This document shows positions 34,946 to 47,225 of a DNA stretch of 64,000 nt, in pieces. The translations under genes were made by a program, and so were the position numbers. The stretch covers positions 7,477,379 through 7,541,378 of the forward strand of contig NC_134439.1 of assembly GCF_030867145.1 (NCBI RefSeq), given 5' to 3'. How positions within the stretch are numbered: position 1 is the first letter of the stretch; each line of letters opens with the position of its first letter. This DNA is from Opisthocomus hoazin (taxonomy: Eukaryota; Chordata; Aves; Opisthocomiformes; Opisthocomidae). The notes beneath the pieces are model-generated. The model was not told the DNA's origin. It was given only the letters and a program-made list of their open reading frames with translations, and did no database searches.

Positions 34946-36049
34946 CCCGCCGCTCCGCCGCCCGCGCCTCGCTGCCCCCCGCCAGCCCCGGCTCTCTGCT
35001 CCGCCCGCGCCGCCTCCTCTCCGCCGCCTCCTCCCCTCGCCGCCGCCGCCAGCTCCGCCCCGGGGCTCAGCCCGGCGCCGGCGCCGCTCGGGCTCTCGCC
35101 CGGCCTCGCAGCGCTCGCTGGCTCTGCCCGGCCACGACTTGGTCTCCTGGGAAATGGACTCTCGCCGTCCGCCAGCGAGAATCAGCCTGCACAGAGCCAG
35201 CTGCAGTTGGGACAGCGGCAGGGCCTTGACCCAGGAGCTGGACCGGCTTCCCCGAGCTGTGCCTGAGCTCAGCGGCTGGAAGCAGCAGCCACTGATTCCC
35301 GCAGATGGGCGGCAGAGACCGGCCGGAGCGGAGCTGCCTGCAGCGACACCGGGTGTGCGGGAGGGCGGGCAGAGGGTGTCCCCGGCACGGGCCCCTCTGA
35401 CACGGGGATGTTGGTGCCCCGGCAGGAGCCAAAGGGGAGGGGGAACGGCACAGCAGCAGACCGTGGCAGGGAGTTTTGGAAGTTAGTCCCTGCTGGGTTT
35501 ACAGTGCTCTTATTTTCTGGAAGTGTCTGCTTCCAAAATTGGACGTTTAAAGCTAGATCTGGAAGGAAGGGGCACAGGGTTCGCTGGATGCTCTCATCCA
35601 TCAATATAAAAGGAAATGTAAGATTTGAGGTGAAGTCTCCAGGGCATGCAACGCAGGTGTCGACTGCCGGGCAAAAATGCAGGAGGAACCAAGTGCTGCA
35701 GGGCAGTTGCCAGGGCAAGGAGGGTGAGCAGGGAAGGAGGCTGTGGGAGCAGGGGAGGTGGAACAAGTAAAGGGGGAGAAGCTGAGTCTCAAAGAGGAGA
35801 AATGAGTGCTGCTGGGAAAGGTGTGGTCTGGGAGAGAAACAGCACCTTTCTGCAGCCAGATGGATCCTTCCTCCCTCTCAAACACAACAACAAAGCCAGC
35901 CTTCCTGTGCAGCACTTTCTCTGGCAGCTTCTCTCCCCAGCTGCCATCATGATTTACAACTCCATGATCATCCTTCGTCTTCCTCTGTCCACAGGTGTCT
36001 CGCAGAGAGAAAAGACTTGCTGACTCTGGCCCAGACCCCTCCCACCAGA

Positions 36050-36540
36050 CAAGCTGGCGAGTTCAGCTTTCATGTCCTGATTCCTCAGGGTGAGCATGAG
36101 AAGAATCAACAGGGGCATCTTTGTGGTGCAGAAGTCAGCAGCCATGCTGTGCACAGGGTGCTGGGACCCTGTCCTCAGGTACTTGAGACCACAGCCTTGT
36201 AATACCTGGCCTCTACATTGAGGTGGACAGTGCAGATGGAGAAGGTATGACACTTGCCTAAGGCAGAGCAGATCCTCAGAGCAGGTGAGATGATGCACAC
36301 ACAGGAAGTGAGGACGGGGGTGAAACGAATCATAGTGATGAACCCCATGTCAAGGAAGACCAGCACCCTCTCCTTGAGGTTGGTGCCCTCACCAACTGCC
36401 CTTAGCACAGTTTGGGTATCATGGGAGGTGGATGGTGCCAAAGCTAATGTCCATTCAGAAATACATGAGGAAAGGAGCAGGGATCCACACAAGAAATCTG
36501 TGGAAGGAGGGATGGGGCTGCCATTCAGTGCTTAGTACCT
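36050..36540 (-). pseudogene. Olfactory receptor pseudogene fragment, unit III
   Basis: Sister of 21430-21930, with the same broken frames: CGSLLLSSCISEW, GFITMIRFTPVLTS, SALGKCHTFSICTVHLNV, then a different frame for the segment 7 text PLLILLMLTLRNQDMKAEL. The NAL/NPL of segment 7 has decayed further than in unit II. The pseudogene existed before units II and III separated. Confidence 0.6.
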
Positions 36541-37344
36541 CAGGTCTGGGACCATGGCCAGGGTGGGGAAGTGTCCAGAGCTCACTGGCGCAGAGTTTTC
36601 CATGCAACCTGGTGCTCCTCCATGAACACCAAGGCCAGAGCTTGTCTAGCCTTGTGCCCCAGGCAGGGGCAGAGGCATCAGATTCCCTCCCTTGGATTGC
36701 CCCTTGCACTCCACAAGAGCTGCAGTGGTGTTCCAGCTTGTGCATGGGCAGGCGGTAACTCAAATCTCTGTGACAAGAGGCCACTGCAGTGGGCTTAGCT
36801 GTGCCACAAAACTCAGGCTCCATCCTCAGAGTACATGGGTCTCGCCTTGACCACCAAGGAAACCCAGAGCCAGCCCGATGCACCAGGAGCACGAAAGACA
36901 ACTCTGCTGGTCTTGCACCACAGCAAAGTCACATCCCACAGCTCTGCCTCATCCACTCAGGGTGTCACCTGAGGCTAAGAGTGTTCAGTGGCTCTGGACG
37001 GTCAGAAGCTTTTCTCCTGGGAGTCCAACTCTCCCTGTTCTCCAGCAAGGACTCCCCAGCAAGAATAAGCCTGCAGAGAGCGAGCTGCAGCATGGGACAG
37101 ATGCAGGGCCTTGACCCAGGAGCTGGACCAGCTTCCCTGAGCTGTCTCTGAGCTCAGGGGCTGGAAACAGCAGCCACTGAGTTCCTGCAGATGGGAGTGA
37201 CTGGACTGGGAGCCTCCCTTCAGCTGCCTTTCTGCAGTCTGTGCATGATGCCTAAAAGTTGTGCTGTGGTAAGGGGAGTATGAGGATAAATGTGCCCATG
37301 GGTTTGCAGGGGTCAGGGAGGGCAAGGGAGAGGGGGAATCACAG

Positions 37345-38475
37345 TCATAATGTAGGTGAGAAGGGACCTCAGAGGTCATCTAGACCATCCCTATGCTCAG
37401 AACAGATGCCATTAGATCAGGTTGTTGAAGGGCACATTGAGTCCATCTTTGAACACCTTCAGGATGGACATTGCACAGCCTTGCTGGGAAACGCATTGCT
37501 TTCCTTGTTATTTCTTCTGGCCTATTGCTTAATCAGATTTTGTCATGTGCCATCTCCTGGGCATTTCCAGAGACTAGGTCCATCTCCTCTGACTCCTCTG
37601 AAAAAGGAGTTGCAGAAAGGAAGAACGTTTACTCTGAGACATCTGTTCGTGAAGAAGAGCAGGCCCGCTGCTCTCAGCCTTTCCTCGCATGTAATGTTTG
37701 TCAGCTCCATAACCAACTTGGTGGCCTTTGTTGGACTTACTTCAGTATGTCGATATCTTTCTTGGACCAGGGAGCCCCAGTGTGGATGCAGTAGTCCAGA
37801 TGAAGTCTCAAGAAGGGGCAGAAGGTCAGGGTCACTTTCCCAGGCGTGCTGGCAACACTTTGACTAACACAGCTCAGGATGCCGCATGTCCTGTTTGCTG
37901 CAAAGGCACACTGCTCTCTCCTGTTCAGCTGGGGGTCTCCTAAAACCACTCATCCTGTTCTGTGGATCTGTCTCCTAGGCAGTGAGTATCCAGGCCACAC
38001 GACTGCATGGGCTGCTTCCTCCATCAGATGCAAAATCTCTCCCTTACTGTTTTTGATCCTCTTGAGATTCCAGTCAGCCCATTTCTCCCGCCTCTTAAGG
38101 TCCTCTTACCAGGAGCCATGTCTGACAGTTGCAGCCCATTCCCCTCACTGGGTGTTATTAACCAACTTGCTGGGGGTTTCCCACTGCCCACTACTCATGG
38201 CATTCATGAAAATATTAAACAATATTGTTCAACTGCAGATCCCTACTACTAGACCCTACCAAGAACTGTCAGCCACTCAGGCTTTGCAACAAGATCACAA
38301 TGCTCTGAGCCTGGTAGTCCAGTCATTTTCCGCCCTTCTTTATCACTGAACACTTTTGTCACTATTTTGGTCATAAAGGAAGTATGAGAGAGGCTGTCCT
38401 AGGTCTTGCTACATTCTAGGTACAAACCTCCCCTGCTTTTGCCATCCCCAAGGTGCCTGTTACCTCCTGAGAAAC
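37345..38475 (-). mobile_element. CR1-like LINE fragment, unit III
   Basis: Minus-strand frame 37949-37737 reads QLNRREQCAFAANRTCGILS and HLDYCIHTGAPWSKKDIDIL, the CR1 text [33 protein letters not shown]. It is the sister of 22400-23560. Confidence 0.75.
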
Positions 38476-38519
38476 CAATGGGATGTGTTCTCCGCTACCC
38501 TAGAGCCTCAGCTAAGAAG

Positions 38520-39070
38520 TAGATCCGTGGACAGAGGAGTCAGCCCTGTCAGAGCTCTCCCAGCAGAGCTCCCTGGCACTGATCTCACCAAGGTCACTGA
38601 AGGGAAGGGGTGAAGTCCTCAGCTGCACTGCCTGCAAGCTGGACGTTACTTCAGGCTGACAGATATTTGGGAGGGGAGATGGGCTTAGAAAATGTGCCCA
38701 CTGTGCACAACCCTTGTCATAAAGTGGGTCCATACTGGCCTTGCCTGTGGGAGAACAGCAGGCTTTAGAGAATGTGGTCTGGGATCCAGTATGCTTTCGC
38801 CTCTCAGAGGAATTTGCTGGGCGCTCAGACTGATATTCCAATGCAGGGCATGAAGATCCTTGTGGGCTCAAGTCCAAAGCAGTCATCAATTCTTTGGTTT
38901 ACCTGGAGGGGCAGGAAAAGGAGGCCTCAGCAGACACAGGCTGCATGTGAGTGCCTCTTCCCTGAACAGATCTCTAGCAGCATGTTGCCATCATCTCTCA
39001 GGTGCACGCAGTCTCCTTCTGAACCTGGCAATCTACTGCTCTGTGGTGATTCCTGGAGAGAGCAGTGGAG
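38520..39070. repeat. Spacer block shared by all four units (copy III)
   Basis: Landmarks as in the other copies (GGGCTTAGAAAATGTGCCC near 38682). No gene. Confidence 0.6.
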
Positions 39071-39459
39071 AGTATCCCTACCATGAGCATCACATTCCCT
39101 CTTGATGAGTGACACTCAAGGATGGGGACACACAGGGAGACACAAGAGGGGAACTTTGGGGTGAGTTGAAGAGTGAGCAAAAGACAAGAGCAGGGCAAAC
39201 CCTCAAGCACAAGAGCCCATGTTGTCCCGCTGACTGTTGCTGGTGCTTCTTCCTGAGAAGGGCATTTAAAACACCTCCACCACAGTGGACCATGCTAACA
39301 TGGCTTGTCTGTGCTGGACGTGTCCAGCACTGGAGCTGAGTCTGCTGCCACCAGCACTGCTGCATTCCTGCCCTAGAAATCCTGGCGCCTTTCATCCCTG
39401 TGCTTGAAAGAAGCCTTCATTGGAGAATGGGCATGGCACAAACCTGGAAATGACAAGGC

Positions 39460-39593
39460 AGCAGTGTTGGAAACCAAAGCACAGCCCATATCATTAGCTG
39501 TGATGCTTTGCATTCAAGATGAGCTTGTCAGAAAATTTTTACCTCTGCAAAGGGTGCCTCTGTTCCTGTGGCAACAAAGGGCAGGTATAAAAG
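39460..39593 (+). promoter_or_regulatory. Keratin gene III promoter
   Basis: TATAAAAG is at 39586-39593, with the same upstream block as unit II (GAGCTTGTCAGAAAATTT, CAACAAAGGGCAGG). Confidence 0.8.
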
Positions 39594-40019
39594 CCAGCCC
39601 AAGTCTCAGCTCTCTCATTCACTTCTGTTGGCTTCTTCTCCTTGGGACCCAGGTGAGTCTGAAGCCCCTTCTCTTCCAAAGTGAGATCTCTCCGCAATGG
39701 ACCTCTCAGCTGGCTATCCCTTTGTGTGGTTTGGATCTTCTTTATCGTGACAGAGGGAAGTGGATGAAGTTCTGCATAGAGAGAGGCTGGCATGTGGCTG
39801 AGGGGGGCTTTTGGTTTATGAATTAGAAAAGAACCTCGCTCAGCAGGGTTGCTCTTTTTAGAGTGATGAAGACTCTGTGGCTCCTGGCTGAGCCTCCAAC
39901 ACCCCACTCAGTAGCGACCTTGGTTCCTTTGTGACAGGATAACCAGGCTGCTCCTCATACACCCCTGTGCTCTGTTTCCTCTCTGTCTTCTCTCACAGCT
40001 GTACCTCCAGACCAGAGAC

Positions 40020-40322
40020 ATGTCCTGCTACAACCCATGCCTGCCATGCCGGCCCTGCGGCCCAACCCCACTGGCCAACAGCTGCAATGAGCCCTGTGTC
40101 AGGCAGTGCCAGAACTCCACCGTCGTCATCGAGCCTCCTGCTGTGGTGGTGACCCTGCCCGGCCCCATCCTCAGCTCCTACCCACAGAACACTGTTGTGG
40201 GCTCCTCCACCTCTGCTGCTGTTGGCCGCATCCTCAGCTGTGATGGAGTGCCCATCACCTCTGGGTGCTGTGACCTCTCTGGCATTTCCAGCCGCTACTC
40301 TGGCAGAAGGTACCTGGCCTGA
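40020..40322 (+). CDS. Feather keratin (corneous beta-protein), unit III
   Basis: 100 residues, nearly identical to the unit II protein. It differs by QNS for QSS after the head, VGR for VGS before ILSCDGV, and PITS for PINS. It ends RYSGRRYLA, again without the terminal cysteines of units I and IV. The non-coding exon ends at 39652, the intron is 39653-39998 (GTGAGT..ACAG) and exon 2 has 21 bases before the ATG. It is a structural protein of feather cells, forming disulphide-linked beta filaments. The frame, splice sites, TATA box and polyadenylation signal are all intact, so it should be a working gene. Confidence 0.95.
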   Translation: MSCYNPCLPCRPCGPTPLANSCNEPCVRQCQNSTVVIEPPAVVVTLPGPILSSYPQNTVVGSSTSAAVGRILSCDGVPITSGCCDLSGISSRYSGRRYLA

Positions 40323-40635
40323 TAAAGATGCTGCTAATTCCCCAGAGAGGAAACTCCTCCAAGAACTCAGAACATGGTGCTGGGCAAAGGATCTAGAGTT
40401 TGGACGTGTTTTCTGTATAGCTGAATGGCTTTGCCTTTCTCCCCATTTTCTTTGTTTGCTTTGATTCCCATTGGCAACATGGTATCCCCAAGGCCAGCCT
40501 AGTGGGAACCATGTCTCCTCTCCCTCCATGGAGCAGGAACATCTCCACAGCCAAGGACCACAGACTTTTGGCTTCCTCTGGGGCTCCCAGTCTTGCTGGC
40601 TTCCACTGAAGTGATATTTTTCGCTCTTTTCACTC

Positions 40636-40641
40636 ATTAAA
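40636..40641 (+). terminator. Polyadenylation signal, keratin gene III
   Basis: ATTAAA in TTTTCACTCATTAAAGTTCTG, 314 bases past the stop. Confidence 0.8.
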
Positions 40642-41611
40642 GTTCTGCTGTATTCAAGCCTGTCCTCCATGTGGTCCTTCCCTCTGTGGACACTCCCCAT
40701 TGCCAAAGGAGAAGGGTGTTGCTCTGGGGTGGGAGGGGGTGAGGGCACAAGGAGACCATTCTGCATTCACAGAGGAATGGGAGGTTGGGACAACCTGCAA
40801 TGGCTCCTCTTTTGGACACCAACCCTTGAGTCCGAGGAAGACATCCACCGGTGCTGGGCTGTCAGTAACTGTCAGGTTGTGCCTTGCATTGTCTCTGCCC
40901 ACCAATGCCCAGAAAGGCAGGAGGCCCTGAGGGCTCAGTAGCCCCATGAGCTCTGGAGGAAGGGTGTTCCTCTTGTTATGGCTGGAGCTGCACTGGGGTG
41001 GCAGGGGTTGTGTTTGGCCCTCCGAAAGATGGTTTGCTTTGCAGAATGGCAAGAATGTTAATGGAAGGAATAGCTTTTGGGATGTCCAATAGCTGCTACT
41101 CACCCCTCCAAGACCCATTCTAGGGGTCATGGCCAGTGGGCATCAGCAGGAGTAGCAGGGAAATGTTGTCCATGCCACTGAATGCGTTGAGGCTCAAGAT
41201 CAGAGCTAAGCATGTAGCAGCTGAGGGCAGTCAGCATAGAAATGGAGACAGTGAAGCGGTCTGTTTCTGAGGGAGGTCGAATTGCTCTGGTACAGAACAT
41301 GCAGGAGAATGTGAAGATCAGCAAGGACAAGGAGCCTGGGTGCACTTCCCAAGAGAGCTGCAGGCAGGCCCAAAGCTCTTGACTGCTTCTTTGGTCCCCC
41401 CAGAGGACCTCTGCTCAGGATTTGGCTGCCGTGCTGGGGGGAGGGGATTTTTTTACATGGAAATCTCATCCCTTCTGACTGGTGGAAATGTCTCTTGGCA
41501 GCTACTACAGGTTCATGTCTTATTTCCGGAACGAAAATCCAGGTGTCTTCGCAAAAGTGTAGAAGTGGAATGATGGAAATCCCCATAACCATGTCCTCCG
41601 TCAAGAGGGAA

Positions 41612-42100
41612 TGTCCTGGTTTCGGCTGGAATTGAGTTATTTTTCCTCCCAGTAGCTGCTGTATTTTGCATGCAGTAGTAGAAGAATGCTGATAACGCTG
41701 ATGGTTTTCTTTCTTGCTAAGAAATCACGGACTTTTTTTAGTTTTCAATATCCAGCTAATGAACAGGTGTGTAGAAGCTGGGAGGGAGCATAACCAGACA
41801 GCTAGCCCAAGTAGGCCAATGGCAATATCGTATGCCATAGATGTCATGCTCAGTTTATAAATAGGGGTACTCCTGGGGACAGGAACCTGCTCTTTTCCAG
41901 GTGTTCAGTTTCTGCTGATAGTTCAGTCGTTTGTGGTTTTTTTTCTGTGAATTTGTTGAAATTCACGATTTTGCTGAATTCCTCTGTAATTCATGAGCTC
42001 CAGGAAACCCATAACTTCTGCAATTGCTTCTTGGGGACTGGCAACACAATTGGTTGTCAGACGGCAAGAAAAAATATCACATTCTGTATAGCTTGCTTTG

Positions 42101-42142
<42 letters not shown>

Positions 42143-42309
42143 GTGTATTCGTATTAGTGTTGCCTTTGTTGTCTTATTAAAGAGTCATTATCTCAACCAA
42201 TGAGTTTTGCTTTTTGTCCATTCTCCTCCTTTTCCCACTGAAGGGAAAGGGAGGGGTGAGCGAGCAGCTGTCTGGTCCTGGTTGCAGTCTGCAAGGTTAA
42301 ACCATGGCA
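41612..42309 (+). mobile_element. Solo LTR, ERVL-like
   Basis: It starts TGTCCTGGTTTCGGCTGGAA and ends TTAAACCATGGCA, both typical of a common avian ERV LTR. It has TTTATAAATAGG (41857) as a TATA region, and TTATTAAAGAGTC (42174) as a polyadenylation signal. Flanks GGGAA and GGAAA may be a five-base target duplication with one change. There are no internal genes. Confidence 0.8.
42102..42142. repeat. (ATT)n microsatellite inside the LTR
   Basis: About 13 uninterrupted ATT units. Confidence 0.95.
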
Positions 42310-42699
42310 GGAAATTATGGCTCATGAAGCATATATCTGAATGACCGAAGGCCAAAATCTTCGTAAGGGCTTTTCACTTGCATGTCTGAAATGTTTTATT
42401 CCTCACAGTACTATTACTAACCACCATCAACAGCAGCACAGTTGGACTTCCTAACCCTACTGGACTAAACCTTGTAATAAGCAGAAGGTCCCTCAGGTCC
42501 TTTGCAAAGATAATACTACCTGCAGTTGTCCTTGCTGAAGAGGAGATGGCATTACATCGGACAGATGAGTAAGCCCTTTTGACAAAGCAAAAAAAGGGGT
42601 ACAGGATCCGTGCAGTTTTTACACTCCAAACTAAGGGCGTTCTTGCCAGAGGATGATTATCTGTAATGGTGATATAAATCATGCAGTGACTCCGCTTTG

Positions 42700-42935
42700 T
42701 GGAAGGCAGGCAGTGAGCTGTCTCAACCTGTGCTTCCCATTTCACTGCTGTGGCCTCTTTCGACAGCCAAGGTGCCTTCGCCTACCTGGGAGACCCCTGC
42801 AAAGGGTCACTAGGCAGAGCAGTGGCTGTTCTTCTATTGTTCTTACTCGCTTGTCTAATGCCTTGATTTACACCCTAAGAAAGAAGGAAGCAAAAGCTAC
42901 TCTGAGCAGGTTCAAGAGCTGGGATTTGTTCACAT
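42700..42935 (+). pseudogene. Olfactory receptor pseudogene fragment (C-terminal part)
   Basis: One frame reads RFVEGRQ, stop, AVSTCASHFTAVASF and then GAFAYLGDPCKGS. This is the EGRQKAFSTCSSHLTAV motif before membrane segment 6 and the loop after it. A frameshift leads to RLSNALIYTLRKKEAKATL, the PLLNPLIYTLRNKEVKAAL motif of segment 7. There is an in-frame stop and at least one frameshift; segments 1-5 are gone. It is on the plus strand, opposite to the unit II and III receptor relics, and is of a different subfamily. Confidence 0.75.
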
Positions 42936-42959
42936 GAAGGAAACAACTGTCAGGGTGCC

Positions 42960-43770
42960 ATGACCCTCACTCCAAGTGCAGCGTACATCAGGGAATTAGT
43001 GACCCATGTAACAGAGAAGCTGAGGAGGCCCTGGCCTCTTCTGTGCTATATGCAGTGCTTGGCAATAAAATGATTCTGATCAAGCACAAGATTGGGGTCC
43101 GTGAAGTCATTCACCACACTGCACTCAGGAACTCCAAGTGGGACGCTTCTCAGAATGTCTCGAACTCTGTTGGCATCACCTGGGCTGATCTCCTTGAGAC
43201 TCAGCCTTCTCCCATTGAGAAATCACTTGATTTGAAGCGAGTCTTTCACTGAACAAGAGGGGAATTTTTGTGATTGTGTGTGTGAATTGATTCAAAAGAT
43301 AATATTCTATTACTGTGACTGTGATTGTAAATTCTTTCTAATCACTCTGTAAATGTTAAGGTAACCAGTGATTAATAGCGGCTAAATTCCTGTGATTGTC
43401 TCTTTCTTTCAAGTCTGAACACACCATGAATTGCTACTAAACATACCCTTTAGACATAGAACGTTGTGGTCTAAGGCCAGTTCTGGATCCAGCTGTACCT
43501 AGGCTCCTCTCTGAGAAGGAGTTTAGAAATCAGAGGGGTCCAGTCTGCAGCTGGTGACTAAATGGGAGGGTCTCCCTACCCCCTTACACTTTCTTTCACT
43601 CTATAAACCATTTTCTGTTCAAAACCCCTTTTGATTTAGTATTCCACTCATTTAAGAAGTAATAGAGTGAAACTTGCCAACAAACTTTGTAAGAACACAT
43701 TTTCTAAATTTTCAGTAAAATCTTTTTTTGCCAAACCTTTGTCTGATGATTTAAGTGACCTAACCACTCA
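42960..43770. mobile_element. Probable endogenous-retrovirus-derived segment
   Basis: Text such as GTGATTGTAAATTCTTTCTAA, CTATAAACCATTTTCTGTTC and TTTTTTGCCAAACCTTTGTC resembles a repeat I have seen in bird genomes near retroviral elements. No protein is recognisable. Class and ends are uncertain. Confidence 0.3.
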
Positions 43771-45417
43771 TTCATGACATGGGCTCTGAGAGTGCCACAA
43801 TATATGTCACCGGCCACAAACCACTAGCAGGAGAAACCATTAATATCCATTGGGGGAAAATCTTCCTTCCATATCTGCTCAGCTTGCAGTGGGGAGGATT
43901 GTGCCCTTCACAATGTGTGGGCCCCTCCCTCCAGGACTGTAGCCTTAGAGCACAACTGGCTGTCCTCCCAGGGCATGCTGACATCTTTTCAAGGAGTAGA
44001 ATGTTGCTAGGAGCAGGGGTTGTCCAGCAGCCACATTTGCCTTTCAAGAACCCTGGCCGGCCTAGAAAGCAAGGGGCTGGGTCCTGGCGTAGCACCATAA
44101 ATTACTGGCTTTTGGCCACAGCCATCGTCATGGGGCTGCGGTGTGCCAGAGGCTGCTGGTGTGCATTTGCTGTGCTGCCTCAGGGGTACGGGCACAGCCC
44201 CCTGCCTTCCCAGGGGAGCGTGGAGCAGCACTGGGAGGAGTGCAGCCTGTCCCCAAGGTGTGAGCTGTCCCCTTCTGCTGGCAACAACCTGCTGACTGCA
44301 CCTACCCAGCAGGAGGCTGAGGAGGCACAGGGGGATGTCCTGGACACTACGAGAGAGGACAGCTGGGGAATGAGTCTGTAGAAAGCACAATAATCCAACA
44401 CTGTAAAATGGGAATGGCATATTTCCATGCAGGTAAAGCCATGTCCCAGAAATATCAGTGCAGGAAAAACCAGCCCAAATAGGATTGAGAGACATGACCA
44501 GCCCTCACCTGGAGCTGCTAAGTGCCTGCCTGTGCTCAGAAAGCCCCACCACACAAACATCACAGGCCTGAGCAGCCACACTGTGCCAGGTTCACAGATC
44601 TAGATCAACCAGCTGTGTTAAGGGAGGGCAGTGGTGGAAGGCTGCAACCTCCCACCCAGCTCATAAAAATGGGTGGGGACAGCAGTCAGCATTGCAGAGC
44701 TCTTGGCTGTATGCAGGGTACCAGAGGAGACACCCCCACTTCCAAGTTTTCTGTGAAAAAAGTTCCTTTATTTTATCTCATGCAGCACCATTATATGGAG
44801 CCTTACATGACTGCTTCACCTCACTGCAAGCCATGCAGAAACAAACATGAAATGCTGGATGCTCCTGCCCTCCAGCCACACCAAGGCTCCTCCTTGTCTT
44901 CTACAACATACAAGAAACCTGACTGTTTTACGGGGCAAGGGACAAGGGGGACAGGATGTCTCTGGTACTTGCAGCCCTAATATCATGCGCATTCTGTGCT
45001 TTTTCTCTTTGCTTAATCTATCAGTGAAGTGCAGACCCTGGCTGGCTGCAGGTGCCCACCAAGCCATTCTACCACTCCTGCTCCATCAAGAGAAAAAATC
45101 TCTGCCTTTTGAAGAGAGGCTATTAACACTACAGTGAGTCTAGAGCCTCCATGTCTGTAGCCTGAGGGGAGGCTGGCTTGTCCCAGGCACACACCCTTCT
45201 GCTGCCACATCAGTGTGCTGCTGTGGCACTGCTCCCTTTGCAAGGGCAGGGGCTGGTCCCAGACTCTTGAGACCGCGAAGGTTCATTTGAGAGTTTCTAA
45301 GGCTGCAGGATTTCCTTTTCCTTCTAGTGTGAGAATTCTTTGTGGGGCTGCAGCAATGGGGGTGTTCTCTAGTTTTCATATTCTCCTTCATACACAGACT
45401 TGGGACGTGGAGAGTGA
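43771..45417. other. Spacer with an unexplained 200-codon frame
   Basis: Frame 43779-44381 (+) is 200 codons long without a stop. It shows no domain, signal peptide or repeat that I know. No TATA box or splice pattern supports it. Otherwise I see nothing. Confidence 0.3.
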
Positions 45418-45900
45418 TGCCGTGAAAAGCCAGAATTGAAGACTGAATAGTCGGCAGACTATTAAGCAGGTATTCTTTATTGCGGCGCCGGGCACACGGG
45501 GGATCTCTCCTCCAAACGTGTGCACCGAAGAGACACAGTTACTAGGTATTTATGCTATGTTAACATACATATTAATTACATTTCCAAGAAATGTTTATCA
45601 TAGTAATGGCTTTTCCAAGAATTCATTAATATATGGTAATGTCCGTCACACATGTTTGTTTGGCGTCTCTTGGCAGGGATCTTCAGATTATCCTGCAGCC
45701 TCCTTATCTCTGTAGTTTGCATACCTGTTCTCCCAAGGCCCAGGTGCCTAAAGGGATTATTCAGGAGTCCCTTGTCTTGCAACCATCCTAATATTCACAA
45801 AGAACCAAGACTTGTTTCTGACTACCTGAAGTGATAACATCCCCTACATGTTACATTTGTTACATTTACAGTTATCAAGAGGCTCAATGTCTGGAAAGGC
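45418..45900 (-). mobile_element. Solo LTR (inverted partner of 52505-52974)
   Basis: Read on the minus strand it ends CTTTTCACGGCA at 45418. It has an intact AATAAA in GCCGCAATAAAGAATACC (about 45474) and shares GATGTTATCACTTCAG and AACATAGCATAAATACCTAG with the 52.5 kb copy. The left end in plus coordinates is firm. The right end is approximate because similarity to the partner continues to about 45890. Confidence 0.8.
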
Positions 45901-46489
45901 CATGATAGCTTTGACTCTGCTGTGGTTTCTCTCTGTCTTACAGTGAGAAAACAGCTGACTGAATCATTGTCAACACCTTGAGCTCACCGAGGCTGATAGG
46001 GCTGGCCAGTGACTGAACGGTTACTTTGATTGCAGTGTCTGAAAGACTTGCTTAGAGTTGTTTAGAGGGGCTGAGAGCTGGTGTTGGGAGTCCTGGATCC
46101 CAGTGATGTGTGTGCATGATAGTGTTCACCTACGTTTTCTCCTGGCTGTGCTCCTGTGTGTATTCACACGTCCATGTGTGTGCCTGTGGTAATGCACATG
46201 AAAACATGTGTGTATACTAACGTTCTGCGTGTTTGAGTTTGGGCAACTGTGTCCATGAGTGTGTATGTGTTTTAGCACACACACATTGTTCTCTGAACTG
46301 AGCTGTCCTGAGACACTGCTGCTAGAGATGTCCCTTGTATAGCCCTACCCTTCCTGGTTTAAAGCCAGACAAGAAGTTAATCTTATCTGAACAATGTGAG
46401 TTTGTCTGATAAGCAGGAGGTGGCTGTCAAGAGCAGCAGTTTAACTGATGTGTTAGTATCCCAGCTGGTAAACCACTAAGAAACGCAGA

Positions 46490-46760
46490 GACCTGAAAAA
46501 AGAAACAGGTCACTAGGGGAAAGGAAATTCTGGCAGGGGGAGATCGAGACCACCGACTCACAGACCACCTACCCCAATTATATCACCAACTCAAAATGAT
46601 GAAGTTGAAGAACAACTCAGCATGCATACTAATTTACGTGCTGGACAAAGAGACTTTAACCAATCATTTAAGAGAATAACAATGCATAAATATCAAGAAG
46701 ATGAATATGTTAATGCTTTGTGTGTAAAGAACAGTTAATTTGAATGCTTGGACTGATGTT
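46490..46760 (+). mobile_element. Possible LTR fragment
   Basis: AAGAGACTTTAACCAATCAT and AACAATGCATAAATATCAAG resemble part of an avian ERV LTR. Weak, short evidence. Bases 45900-46490 show nothing I recognise. Confidence 0.3.
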
Positions 46761-46804
46761 TGGAGGCAGACACCCACATCTGCACAAATATGCAATAAAA
46801 TAGC

Positions 46805-47225
46805 TGTGCTCTGTGTGTGTATTGGTGTTTCACACACCGGGTGAAAGAACCCTGATTTTGAGGACAACAACGTGCCTTCTTGTAGGACAGCAGGAATGTG
46901 TGTCACTGGTCTGCGTATACTTAATTGTGTGGGCACAGCTGCATGTAGATGTGTGCTTTTGTGTGAGAACATTTGTGCAGAGGAGTGTACGTGTATATCT
47001 GTATGCAAATATGTGTGTGCAGGAGCATGCATGTGTGTAAGCACGTGTGTTTGCATGTCTCTGCGTACGTGTTGGTATGGGGGGTGGCTGTGCATGTTGG
47101 TGTGCGCATGGGCTCCTTTGGTACGTGCACACACCTCTTGATAAGTGCACACCTGTGAGTTGCTCTTTGGGTGCATGTGAGCTCACAGCTGTGGTTGTGC
47201 CCATGTCTGTTTATCTGGGCGCGCA
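46805..47225. repeat. TG-rich degenerate simple repeat
   Basis: Many GTGTGTGTGC, CATGTGTGT and GTGCACAC words, an old TG/CA microsatellite. The 170-codon minus frame across it is a by-product. Confidence 0.7.

Noticed and set aside
46664-47176. 170-codon frame (-) rich in His, Thr and Cys
   Set aside because: It is the translation of a degenerate TG/CA repeat.
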